The notes beneath the pieces are model-generated. The model was not told the origin of the DNA, did no database searches, and saw only the letters and a program-made list of their open reading frames with translations. A stretch of DNA of 64,000 bases from positions 13,732,133 through 13,796,132 of the forward strand of contig JABBOT010000080.1 of the NCBI GenBank assembly GCA_016165875.1. Reading direction: 5' to 3'. A program made the translations under genes and the position numbers. The stretch's first letter is position 1. Every line of letters starts with the position of its first letter. Origin of the DNA: Acanthopleura granulata (Eukaryota > Mollusca > Polyplacophora > Chitonida > Chitonidae). Shown in pieces: positions 23,401 through 34,700 of this stretch.

Positions 23401-26380
23401 TTGTTCACAAATTACATATACAAGTAGAGGCCTATCTATACTGACGTCATTGTACGAGAAGAAAACATCAAAAGGATGCCAAACTCAGTTGAAAGAGCGT
23501 GGAAATTTATTTGCAGATATAGTCGTTAATATTTATTTTGATCTTCTCTTTTAGGAGAAAAGGGTATTTGAAAATATTTTTGTATGGTGATTATTTGAGA
23601 CCACTTCTTGGTTGCTCGGGCTCACGTTTCGTCTGTATCCCAGGTCACGTCCTGATAGCCTTGCTCCGGGCATCTTCGGTCTATTACCCCACAGTTGTGG
23701 CCACATAGCTCACCTGTCCGCACCAGGTGGGTGTGGAGTAGTACAGTACCCAGCTGACTGAACACGGCGTGGGCCATTTGGCCGTCTGAAACGTCAGAAG
23801 AGAGAGATTGATTGATTGATGGATTGTGGAGTAGCACCGTACCCAGCTGACTGATCACAGCGTGGGCCATCTGGTCAGGGCGGTTTGGTTGGTTGATTGA
23901 TTGATTGATTGATTTTGGAGTAGTACAGAGCCCATGCAGCTGACTGAGCACAGCGTGGAGAATCTAGCCATCTGGAAGGCCAGGGGGGATTCATTGATTG
24001 ATTGATTGTATGAATCCAGCAAACATAAAACTGACCACAATTTCTGATAAGTGATAGCGTTAAATAGCAACCAGGCGAGTAAGTATATAAATTAAATAGA
24101 AAAAAATGTATTTATACTGTATATAAGAGTTCGCGGTCAAGGCTATGGAAGAAACCGTGTGAACACCCTGCGTGGTGTATATTGTCTGTATAGCTTGCCA
24201 AATTCCTTGACTTAAAATGCAGTGTAAATGTGCATGGAAAAATTTTACAATGAGTGAACCTACCGAAGTCGTTGTGTTTAAACTGCCATGCCAAGATGTC
24301 TGGGTGGGCGAGAGGACTAGCCCATGAGTTAACATCATCCAGATAGGTCTTCTCAAAGTTAAATCTAAAGGGCAATTCAACAGATTAAAACATATTGAGC
24401 ACACGGAGATATAGGTAACAATGTATTAAAAGCACATAAGGATTCACGTGTAATTGTTTTATTGGACTAGCAATATACGTCCCGTATACGACATATAAAT
24501 ACGTTTTCAAGAATTTTTCACCATATACGAAGGAGGTCAGAAAACTGAACTGACCAGAGTAAACCCCCGTTTTTCTCCAGATGTCTGATAAAAAACCTGA
24601 CTGCAGGATCACAAAGCTGTCACAGATATTTGTCATACTTAGACCGAACTTCAAAACAGTTTACAGCTCTTAAATTTTGATGAACCTATTCATCAAAATT
24701 TTAATTTTTAATAAGGTATTGAGATTTGTCCTTGACCTTCATGATGGCAATGAAAACTAGCATTCAAATTCTAGTTACAGGGGTTTTTCTAGACACTTTC
24801 TCGGTGTGGTAACCACAACGAGAAATATTGGAAAACTGAGTTTTGGACAAAGTTTGTATTGAGTTTTTGTGAAATAAATTGAGTTTTTGATACAGTGGTG
24901 ACCAAAAAAGCATTGCGTCTTCTGACTTGCTTCAAAGAAGAAATTGGCTACGAAAAACACTGAGTTAAGTCTAAGACAGCTTCATGATCTTGAGGCCTGC
25001 TTATCTGAAGTCACTGTGGAATTAGCGTGAGGTGGATTGCAGGCTCTTTACCATGGTGGAACTGCATGTGGAGAGGCCAATACTTTTGGGAATAAGCGAG
25101 CGAGGGTCCCGATTCATATATACATATATATATATAGTATTGCCAGAATAATATATATGAATATACAGGATGTTCTTGGAACAAGCCTACACACTTCAGC
25201 ACAGTGAAGTTTCGTCCTTGTCTGAATCAAGATAAAGAAAGGCATTATATAATAACCAGTCATTATCATACTGGTGACGTTTTACTATTAATATATTGTA
25301 TTTCCCATCATCGAATTGTATACCCAGGCATACATTACGGATACATAGATATATATACATGTACTTCACATTGGAAAATTACACAAGTACATGTCGACCT
25401 TCCCAGTAGATGTGAGGGAAGACAAACAAGAGATTTATTACAATTGTCACATGCAACATATAAATCCATCATGCAAGGTAGTATACATATGTTTTTCATA
25501 TACTGATATACCTTGCAATCATGTATGGTTGCGGATAAATATAATGCATTCACTATAATAGCAGTTATAATAAATGTATAAAGTACGTGTACACCGCATT
25601 TCTTCACCTTGTATTCACCTTATATAAGTACTTAATTCACATTAGAAAATTGCACACGTGCATGTCGAAGATTTCCGGTTAAATCTGTTTCACACATATA
25701 TGAGATATTCCCTGTATGAAAACTTCATGGGACTTGATAAAAACAATTCGCAGGAAAAACAACAACATGCATATTTTACAGTGCTGCGCAATACTAGTTT
25801 TACATAGCCGATCTCATGCAGACATTTACATTTTAAGACACCGGGCCCCTCCCTGTATTTCAAATCTCTTCAGACATGTATTTGATTTATAAATGAAAGT
25901 TAAATTACTGTTGTAACTCTTAAAGGCCATAAATGCACACTCACTGAAAAGACAGTTCACACGCCTGCTTTTTCTTCGCCATAAACTTCATCTCGTTCAG
26001 TATTTCGTACAAGACGAAGGACTGCTTGATATCAAAACTCAAGAGATGTCCGAGTTCTAGACGTCTATATCTTGTCGTAATCGTTTATGACGTAAACAAT
26101 CCTGTAATGTGACGTCGACAACGACCTCACACCACACCATAAACGTGGCGTCATGTATATCATATTTTCACTTTCCAATTTCGAATTTTCCCAATTTTCT
26201 TTTATTTGTCACTTCCAATTTATAATATCAATGATTTAAACATTTAAACATTTTATAGCACAAAACCCACCAAATGAGTGTTAGGTAGATTAAAAATACC
26301 GTTCTGACTGGAAGCTGAGAATCCTCACCTGGCACAAAGGGGAGATAACTTTTCACATTGATTTTCATGACAATCTTCAT
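20478..26380 (-). CDS. Unrecognised 8-exon gene, ~263 aa
   Basis: Exons on the minus strand are 26380-26329, 26056-25945, 24364-24264, 23680-23626, 22821-22701, 22053-21889, 21456-21370 and 20576-20478 (stop). Phases 1, 2, 1, 2, 0, 0, 0 match at each junction, which is strong evidence for one transcript. The ATG at 26380 is chosen because an in-frame TAA lies shortly upstream; LLLPDPTTIDRS upstream also stays open, so a longer N-terminus is possible. The N-terminal part looks globular (MKIVMKINVKSYLPFVPELG). Residues ~115-235 are rich in charged helix formers (IDLLRKLIKSRQ, LEKESDNLLSSVEKYRLL) and likely form coiled coil. The C-terminus has CCPFKIL and a KCKVC pair. An alternative donor at 21355 would give a different last-exon frame. 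I do not recognise the family. Confidence 0.6.
20665..20706. repeat. MITE family M2, half copy
   Basis: CTGGGCCAGCTTGCACAAAG continues into CCCTCTTAATGTTACGAG, one terminal repeat of family M2. The partner end is missing. Confidence 0.55.
21540..21888 (-). repeat. 42-bp minisatellite anchored at a splice donor
   Basis: About 8 copies of a 42-bp unit in the intron after the exon ending at 21889 of the unrecognised gene. On the gene's strand each unit carries a version of GGTAAGAGATCTC, which is exactly the sequence of that exon's 5' splice site. Several copies keep GGTAAG intact. Confidence 0.85.
22975..23235 (-). repeat. Degraded SINE-A-like element with inserted sequence
   Basis: Starts with TTCATTTGATTGGCGTTTCATG (tail region in reverse) and later shows GGAGGGAACCGGAGAACCGG. 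The middle is unrelated to the other copies. Confidence 0.4.
23730..24012. repeat. Three ~115-bp repeats with (ATTG)n runs
   Basis: Units contain GGAGTAGTACAGTACCCAGC, TGACTGA.CACAGCGTGG and a run of GATTGATTGATTG. They lie just upstream (gene sense) of the acceptor of the small exon 23680-23626, not at a donor. Confidence 0.75.
24671..24704. other. AT-rich perfect hairpin
   Basis: AAATTTTGATGAA, a loop of CCTAT, then TTCATCAAAATTT: a ~14-bp perfect inverted repeat in an intron of the unrecognised gene. It has no U-run or gene context suggesting a function. Confidence 0.6.
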
Positions 26381-26924
26381 CGAGCGGTCGATCGTGGTCG
26401 GATCAGGAAGCAGAAGTCGACTTTATTTTGGCGGTGATGTTTGAATATGCACGTCTTTGAGCTGGAGGGACGCCAGTATGTCCCGGACTGGACAGTCGCA
26501 CTGTCGCTGTAAGAATTTTAGCTATAGATTTCCAGATAGAACTGTCGTGTTGTGGATGTTGTTGTTGTTCACTGTAAGTCTTTGACCTTTTCAAACACTA
26601 AAGCACTTTTTTTCTTGGAATTTATGTATACAATGGTTATGAAAATGTCGCTGAAAATGATTTGTTTGTATGATTAGAGATATGGGCTGCATAAAACTGT
26701 GCAAATTATTTCTCTACACCCCATAGCCCTCTCATAATATTTCAAAATATTGATTGCAGAGTTGGTTGAAATGGTTGAAGAATTAGGGTACTTCAGTAAA
26801 CACTCTGACGCACCGGGCGACCTGGCGGGTGGCCCTAATCCGAATGACGAATGACGGTGATAGACGACTGACAATGCTCTGTTTACATGAAGAATGATCC
26901 CTTACTATGGGAAAACGAATCACA

Positions 26925-27605
26925 GTGTTATCGCCTGTCATTCCACCATACACTAAATCTAAGAGCCTGCCTGAGATGGAATTACACTGATATCACCAGT
27001 CATTCAACCCTACAAAATTCTCTGTCATCAAGTGCTGTTCTATGGACATGGAATGACACTGATATCACATAGAACGACATTAATATCACCCTGTCATTCC
27101 ACCATGCAAACATTGTGGAAACCAGTTGCACACTAGGGATATGGAATAACACTGATGTTACCTGTCATTCCATATGATATTGTGTTATTCCATGTGACAT
27201 CAGTGTCATTCCATGTGATATCAGTGTCATTCCATGTAACATCAGTGTCATTGCATATCCTTTGAGCATGATTGGTTTGAAGAGTGTTGAGAGTGGTGGA
27301 ATAACAGGTGATATCAGTGTCAATCCAGGTGATATCATTGTAAATCCATTTGATATCAGTGTCATTCCATATCCCTTGAGCATGATTGGTTTGAAGAGTG
27401 TTGAGAGTGGTGGAATGACAGGTAACATCAGTGTCAGCCCATGTGATATCAATGCAAATCCATTTGATATCAGTGTCATTCCATATCCATAGAGTAAGAT
27501 AGGCTTTTATGGTGTTGTGTAGGGTGGAATGACAGCAGATATCAGTCTTATCTTGTCTACAACAGTATTTGATCTTAAAATGTTATATGGGTGGAATGAC
27601 AAGAG
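26925..27605. repeat. Complex direct and inverted repeats of a GGAATGACACTGATATCA motif
   Basis: The motif TGATATCAGTGTCATTCCAT occurs many times in both orientations over ~680 bp, with spacer words such as CATTTGATATC. A longer unit (GAGCATGATTGGTTTGAAG plus AGTGTTGAGAGTGGTGGAAT) is duplicated at about 27266 and 27380. Open frames on both strands come from this symmetry. Confidence 0.8.
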
Positions 27606-28039
27606 ATTTGTTTGTCATTCACTGTCAGTCATTTTGCAGCAGTGAGGGAGCATTCATTATAAATATGGTGTTGTCACTTGTCATTCACTTTCAGTTGTCA
27701 AGTGGATTAGGGACACCCTGACCTGATTTTCTTACACTGACTGTTTTGTCACTCCTGGCCTGATAAACTTATTTTGCAAAGAATATCTCTCCTGCCTTGC
27801 AGTCTTAGGCGAGACAAGTGGGGTACTATCTCAAACGAACATGGCAGAAGACAGGATCTTATTGTAGTTGATACTCGACCTTCACTCAGGACATGCTCGG
27901 GGATCCTGTGATCTCAAGCTTCAGTGGACTATTAGTTCCGAACGAGTTGACCTTATCTGTTAACGTACAGTCACATTTTTATCCATGTTAATCTTTGAGA
28001 ACATCCCCTTAGTCTCGCGTCAAGCTTGTTAAACTAAAC

Positions 28040-28350
28040 TGGGAGCATGGTTAGAGCATCGGCCTCGAGGTTGGGAGATCTGGGAACAATCCCTGTTGGG
28101 GTTTTAGCAAAGACTTTTAAAATGGTACTTGTTGCTGCTTCTCTTGGCACTCAGCACTGATAGGTTAGATCAAGGAAACAAGCCGGGTCGCACGATGTCA
28201 ATGTAATGTCAGTGGGTGTGACCATCATGTCTGGTGTCTTTAGCATGATGCTCCAGTGGTGGCAGAACATTGGCAGTATGGACTCGCCCTGCCAAAAGAA
28301 AACAAAATATATATACATAGGGACTCCTTGTCATCATATGACAGAAAAAT
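28040..28350 (+). mobile_element. SINE family C copy
   Basis: A tRNA-like head with TGGTTAGAGCATCGGCCTCG (A box) and GGGAACAATCCCTGTTGG (B-box region). The body contains TCATGTCTGGTGTCTTTAGC and GGACTCGCCCTGCCA, and recurs in reverse at 48.0 kb. Confidence 0.65.
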
Positions 28351-29122
28351 TGTTCAGTACCATGTAAAAACCAAAGTATGCATACATACTACTAAGGCAG
28401 GTAAATATCAGAAATTATTGAAAATAGACTGTTTGGGCACCCTGGCCACATTCGTGGAAATATCCCACCATAATATACTTCATGTATGTGTCTATGCATT
28501 TATACACATTTATACTTGATGCATTTATACTTAATGCATGTGTACATGTAGATTTAGAACTGCGGCTCCCCTTGACGGAGAGCTACAGGCTGCAGGCATA
28601 GCGCAGCTGTGGCCAGTTTAAATGAAGGCCATGTGAAGACACGCTGGTCTCAATTTGGGAGGGGGTACATGTACCTCGTGTGGAGGAGAAATATCAGCAG
28701 TATTTGGAAGCTGTGGTGAATAACTATATCTTGAAAGGCGGCGTAAGACATAGCTTTATTGAAACCAGGCATTTTGTATTGAACACTAGGCCCTTACTCT
28801 CCGTACACAATGTTTAGACAAGGATCCGTGTCTAAGCGGCTGAGTCACCCGCATTAGCTTTTGCTGTATAGCTTTCGGTCTATCACCATAGTTAAAAAAG
28901 AGAGCTGCAGGCCTGTATCTGGTGTATATGAGGAATAGAGTGAAATCTGCAGGTTTTGGTCTGCGTTATTTTCTTAGCACGTAACGAATCTATCTGAATC
29001 ATTAGCTGTTTGACAGGGATTATTTTGAGTCATTGTCATTGCTGTGCCATGTTTATTACAAAGCAGCATGTGGTCAGCTACAAATTTGCAGATTTCAAGA
29101 GACCCGTAGCCTTTATCTTTAC

Positions 29123-30862
29123 CTTTTCTGAAATTTCTCTAGCAGCCAGCAGGATGAGTTTACCCGAGTTTAACACAGCCTGCGGACGGTCTGTTGTTAT
29201 AATCAGAGATCCACCCATCTGAAATGATTGACATCTTTGAGACTATCTTTGAGAAACCGTTGAAAATGATAGGAATTTTGAAATTTTGGGGGAGAAAAAT
29301 GAAAATAAATTTTTATGGAAATATCAATTTTTGAGTATGAGGCCCTTCTTTTGTAGGGTTGGGCGGGTTATGTACAAGAAACATATTTTTAACGATGGCC
29401 TAAATGCATTGCACAAAGGCATAATTCTGGTTTTTCAGATGGCTGAAAATTCCATTTGTGGCTAAACATAAATAACTAAGATGGCAGAAAAAAGACTTAG
29501 ACTATGCTTATCCCAGTCTTTGATACCAATAGTTCATATTCAGCAAGGACACAAGAACATACCTCTAGCTAGGCAATTTTAGAAAGGCGCTGCACCCTGC
29601 CCCTAAAATGTGCACGCTGCCCCCTTTCTGTGTTGCACAATGTTAGCTGGTAGGCAGTGGAAATTGCTTCCCTGCCCCGTTTTGGGGAAATATAAGTTTG
29701 CACGCTGCCCGTTCAGATTTCTAGCTAGGGGGTCTACAGGAAGTACCTTAATGTCTTGCACAGTAGGCTTCACTTTATAAAGCTTGGCAGCCTGTTTCAC
29801 ATCTACTGATGGCATCTACAGCAAGATTCACTTTCTCTTACTTTGATGTGTAATTGTAAGATTATTGGTGGATATAAAACACATCATCTTTCTATTTGAG
29901 TTCTACTTAACTTAGTTATACAGTTAAAATATGTCACGCTGAGGATTTCCCTGTAATTTTCCATTGTGTTAAACTTTCACTTGACTGAATGCTGTGGCAC
30001 TGGTGGTTTTGCTTGACTGACTTCACTCTCTGTAATTCACAGCATTTTGTCATGTGGGCATTTTAATCTTATCTGAAAAGTCAGCAAACTAGAACAGCCG
30101 TGCAATAGACAGCAAGGACAGGTGAAAGTTACTGTACAAAGGTAGCGAGTCAAACTGCCAACTGTACACATATATTTTAGAACAGAGAACTATCTGTATA
30201 TATTCTTATCGGACAGATGAGAACATATACACAATTATTGTATTTGAGAAGAGAGAACTAGTGTCTGAATATATTCTGACAGATGAGAACATGTATAGTT
30301 ATTGTATTTTAGAACAGAGAACCACAATGTCTGTATACATGTATGTTCTGACAGATGAGAACATGTACAGTTATTGTATTTTAGAACAGAGAACTAAAGT
30401 GCCTATGTATTCTGACAGGTGAGAACATGCACAGTTATTGTATGTTAGCCAACAGTGCCACCACTGTGGCAAGGGTGATGTTTCATGTTTTCATCTTGTT
30501 GGGTCTTTTTTACATTACCTGGCAATTTGTCTCTTCTTATTTATATGTTTTTTTTTTATTTTTTTTGCTGTGGTAGTGAAACATGTTTTTCAAATCTAAC
30601 AGAATATGTCTGCCCACAAACACAAGATCTGTTCTAATTTACATGTCACGGTACCTGGACACTGGCTCAGTACTAAAGTACATGTGCGTTTGCTCACTAC
30701 CTTATCTCCCAGCCTTAAAGTCAGTCGAGTGAAGCTTGTTGGATAGGGTATTATAACTAGCAGACGCTGAATTTTATCACGACCTCTTGACACAGGTGGC
30801 AGATTGGGGTACTCATCATACAGGTCAGTGTTTATCCTGTGAAAACTGTCTTTATTATACAT
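29123..30862 (-). CDS. Three exons of an unrecognised gene (3' end not resolved)
   Basis: Minus-strand exons are 30862-30701 (donor GTAGTG), 29815-29747 (acceptor TTGCTGTAG, donor GTACTT) and 29218-29123 (acceptor TTTCAG, donor GTAAAG). All are phase 0 and join to about 109 residues. Text in them includes YDEYPNLPPVSRGRDK, LLVIIPYPTSFTRLTLRLGD, VDVKQAAKLYKV and SLIITTDRPQAVLNSGKLIL. The first exon may instead begin at 30836 after a CAG acceptor, which would mean further 5' exons. After 29123 I could not find the next exon. It might continue into the gene at 26.4 kb, but the in-frame stop there argues against a direct join. The family is not recognised. Confidence 0.5.
29225..29400. mobile_element. 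MITE family M1, copy 2 (left end decayed)
   Basis: The right end AACATATTTTTAACGATGGCC and the inner GGGCGGGTTATG match the other M1 copies; the left terminal repeat is no longer clear. Confidence 0.5.
30176..30450. repeat. ~72-bp tandem repeat, about 4 copies
   Basis: Units contain GACAGATGAGAACATGTA, AGTTATTGTATTTTAGAACA and GAGAAC. It lies in the intron between two exons of the unrecognised gene at 29.1-30.9 kb, and no splice site is included. Confidence 0.75.
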
Positions 30863-31397
30863 TATTGTTTTTTAGTTATTATGTGATTCTGATAGATTGG
30901 GTAGATTGGTGTCTATTCATTGTTTTGGACAGACTTACTTGAACTTTTAAAGCAGCTTGTTCAAGTTTAACCGTCTTGTTAAGTTATTTTACATGCTCTG
31001 TATGGCTTAATCTGGTCATCATACGTATAGTATGACCTGCATCACCTAAAATTTCCACTCTGACTAAGTTGTATGTTTTTGCGGATTCCAAGAGTTCTAT
31101 TTATTTTAGAAAGTGTTTTGAAGTTAGTTTGGTAGACAGGATCAGATCCTGCTGGTTTCAGAATGAAAAATTCATAATGAATGTTTTATGACTTTAGTCT
31201 GCCTCTGAAAACTCACTGTTTTGGGCAGAATGTTAGGTCATTATAGTATTCGACTTGAAGCCTGTGTTTACAAGAGCATGACGTACAGTGTAGGCAGGCC
31301 ATGCATCTGGAGTGGCTTACGTGGGAGAGAATAGATGTTCAGTTAGCCCACAACAAACACAATGCACACAGTGGTTCAGGGACCAAAGCAGTTTTGT

Positions 31398-31525
31398 ACT
31401 TAAGGACGCTAGCACCCCTGATAAGCAACATTTCTCGTTTTGTGTAGCCCAGAGTATTGTTCAGATTTGGCCATATGTTTATATTTTCTGAAAGATAAAC
31501 AACTGCTGATTTCAGAAAAAGCACA
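31398..31525. repeat. Fragment of inverted-repeat element M4
   Basis: TTAAGGACGCTAGCACCCCT followed by GATAAGCA, TTGTGTAGCCCAGAGTATTG and ACTGCTGATTTCAGAAAAAGC matches the left end of the 1-kb element at 35884. Confidence 0.55.
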
Positions 31526-31716
31526 GGTACATATTACATACAGGCCTTTGCTGTTTACAAGTATTTGATATCGACATGTATTTGCTATCTAGAGGTATTT
31601 GCTCATGTTTTACAGGTATTTGATAGATAGGGTTGAAGCAGATTTATGACATAGGTGGTCAATTGTTCACCCATAAGGCAGATAAGATTGAGCCAACCAG
31701 TCACCAGGACAGCCCA

Positions 31717-34700
31717 ATGCCACCAGCAGTCAAGGGAGATAACCTGTGCGTTCCAAGGGCGAAGGCCAAGGGTATTGTTGTCATAGTAGCGGATCCCAGA
31801 CAGAGGGCCAGTAGTGAAGAAAAAAGAAACTTTGTGAACTCACAGCCGACTACAATCAAAGCTGGATATCCGGTAAATCTTGAAACATTCATGGAATTTG
31901 TGATTGGTTTGTACAATGTTAACACAAATCGCAGCACTCTGATTGTGTAAAATATGTGTTTTATTGTTGTTGTTTTTTTCTTTTGCTGTATGTTTCTTGA
32001 TGTAAATCAAGAGATCACTTAACTTAAATCCGAGTATATCTACTCAACATTTGGGTGAATTAGGTATGACTATAAATTGGCTGAATAGGGTGTCATGTCA
32101 GATGTCCTTAGCATTGTGTGTTTTAACAGTCAAGCCAATTAAACAGGAATAGATTCAGGTGCTTAAATGTGTTTTTGGATGTACTTGAAGGTCAGTTATT
32201 GAAAAAATAACGATATTCTGCGGGTAATGTTACTTTCACTCTGGACAGCACTGGCAGGATGAAACATAGCCAAGGAGCCGGGCTACATGTCTATCATAAA
32301 AGAGCAACATCCATTTGCACTGAGACTAAAATCTGTTGTCATAATGTGGTGTATTGCAAATGGACACGTTTGTAATATGGAAGAAATGATGATGAAAGTG
32401 ATAACGACCTGTAAGAAGACAGTAAATGGCTTTGTTTCAGCTGAGGTTGTTGCTGCCGGAGACGGCGGGGGCCCGCAGTGGTTGCCCTTGGATCTACCCA
32501 CTGACATACGGTGGGGGGTTAGTTGGCGGGGACAGCATTGAACTCAACATCACCGTTGGAGAAAACTGCTGTGCCTTGCTCACATCACAGGAATCGTCAA
32601 AGGTATAAGTAAAGGGGTTTGGGGTTTGGGGGGGATAGCGCACTAGTGCAGCATAATGACCTAGGTGTGTCTTAGCAATGCCATCGGGGTGAGTTCAGGT
32701 CTAGTTCAAACTGGCTTCCTCTCCGGTCGTATGTTGGAATGTCTGCCAGCAACCTCCAGATGGTCGTGGATTTCCACTGGGCTGTGCTCGGTTTCCTCCC
32801 ACCATATTGCTGGCCACTGTCATATAAGTGAAATCTTGTTGAGTACGGTGTAAAACACCAATCAAATAAATAATTAAATAGAAGAGTAAATCTTGCCTAA
32901 ACCTCTAGGAGTTTAAACAAGGTACATGCCTATAGACGGTTGTCAGATTGTCAGCCATTATCAAGGTCATCTGGTACAACATTGTAGCTACATTGTGTGG
33001 ACTTACTTTCTGACAAATAAGTATACCTAAGGCAAGCATGGGCTTCAGGACAGAGCCATCCTTAAAAAAATTCTCAGTTGTGGGTAAAGAAATCCCATCG
33101 CAGAAAATAGGGTTGGTCGATCGTTGGGGAAATATTTTTTTTTATTCCCGCTAGTGAGATAGATAAGGATTTCAAAGAAATTAACATGGAGAGAAAAATA
33201 GAACAAAAATTCCATCTAAATCCCAAGAAAAACTTTAGTGTGAGGTCCTTTTGTGGAGGTTCAGTCGCATTACCACAACAAACATATTTTTAATGATGTT
33301 CCAGCAATCCAGCGATTAAAAGAGTAAGGAATGAGAAAATGTTGCAGGTATATCATTGCGAAGGTGGAAAGGTGTCCAGTCAGACGTTGAATGTGACGAT
33401 ACACGATGGTGGTCTGCTGTGTGTCCTTCAAGATCCAGTTGTCTGCTTCAAGGATGCCAACTACATTCAAACTCAGGTAATCACAGTCCTCAAGGTGACA
33501 ACTGCATTCTGACTCAAGAAATCACAGTCGTCAAGGTTACAACTACATTCAGACTCATGCAATCACAGTCCTCAAGATGACAACTACATTCAAGATCAGG
33601 TAATCACAATCCTTAAAGTGACAACTACATTCAAACTCTGGTAACCACAGTCCTCAAGGTGACAACTGCATTCTGACTCAAGAAATCACAGTCGTCAAGA
33701 TCACAACTACATTCAGACTCATGCAATCACAGTCCTCAAGATGACAACTACATTCAAGCTCAGGTAATCACAATCGTTAAAGTGACAACTACATTCAAAC
33801 TGCGGTAACCACAGTTGTCAAGGTGACAACTACTTTCAAACTGAGGTAATTAAGGTGACAACTACATTCAGACTCGGGCAGTCACAGTCCTTAAGGTGAC
33901 AACTACATTCAAACTCAGGTAATCTCAGTCCTTAAGGGGACAACTACATTCAAACTCCGGTAACCACATTCGTCAAGGTGACAACTACATTCAAAATGAG
34001 GTAATCGCAGTGTTTGAGATGACAGCTACATTCAAACTCTGGTAACCACAGTCCTCAAGGTGACAACTGCATTCTGACTCAAGAAATCACAGTCGTCAAG
34101 ATCACAACTACATTCAGACTCATGCAATCACAGTCCTCAAGATGACAACTACATTCAAGCTCAGGTAATCACAATCGTTAAAGTGACAACTACATTCAAA
34201 CTGCGGTAACCACAGTTGTCAAGGTGACAACTACTTTCAAACTGAGGTAATTAAGGTGACAACTACATTCAGACTCGGGCAGTCACAGTCCTTAAGGTGA
34301 CAACTACATTCAAACTCAGGTAATCTCAGTCCTTAAGGGGACAACTACATTCAAACTCCGGTAACCACATTCGTCAAGGTGACAACTACATTCAAAATGA
34401 GGTAATCGCAGTGTTTGAGATGACAACTGCATTCAAACTCAGGTAATCGCAGTCTTTAAGGTGACAACTAGATTCAGACTCAGGTAATCACAGTCCTTAA
34501 GGTGAGCACTACATACAAACTCAGTAATCAAAGCCTCAGTGTAAATCAGTCATATAAGCTCAGGTAATCACAGTCATCAACTCCTATCAAATAGAGGTTA
34601 TGTATTAGCAAGTTGTCCAGCATTCGTCTGTCTGTTTGCTGTGCATCTGTTAAACCTTTCCTTCAGAACACTACTCCTCCTACAGCTTTTGTCTGATTTC

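Noticed and set aside
27165..27492. Open frames on both strands with repeating ISVIPYPLSM / GMTLISHGMT text
   Set aside because: By-products of the two-orientation TGATATCAGTGTCATTCC repeat.
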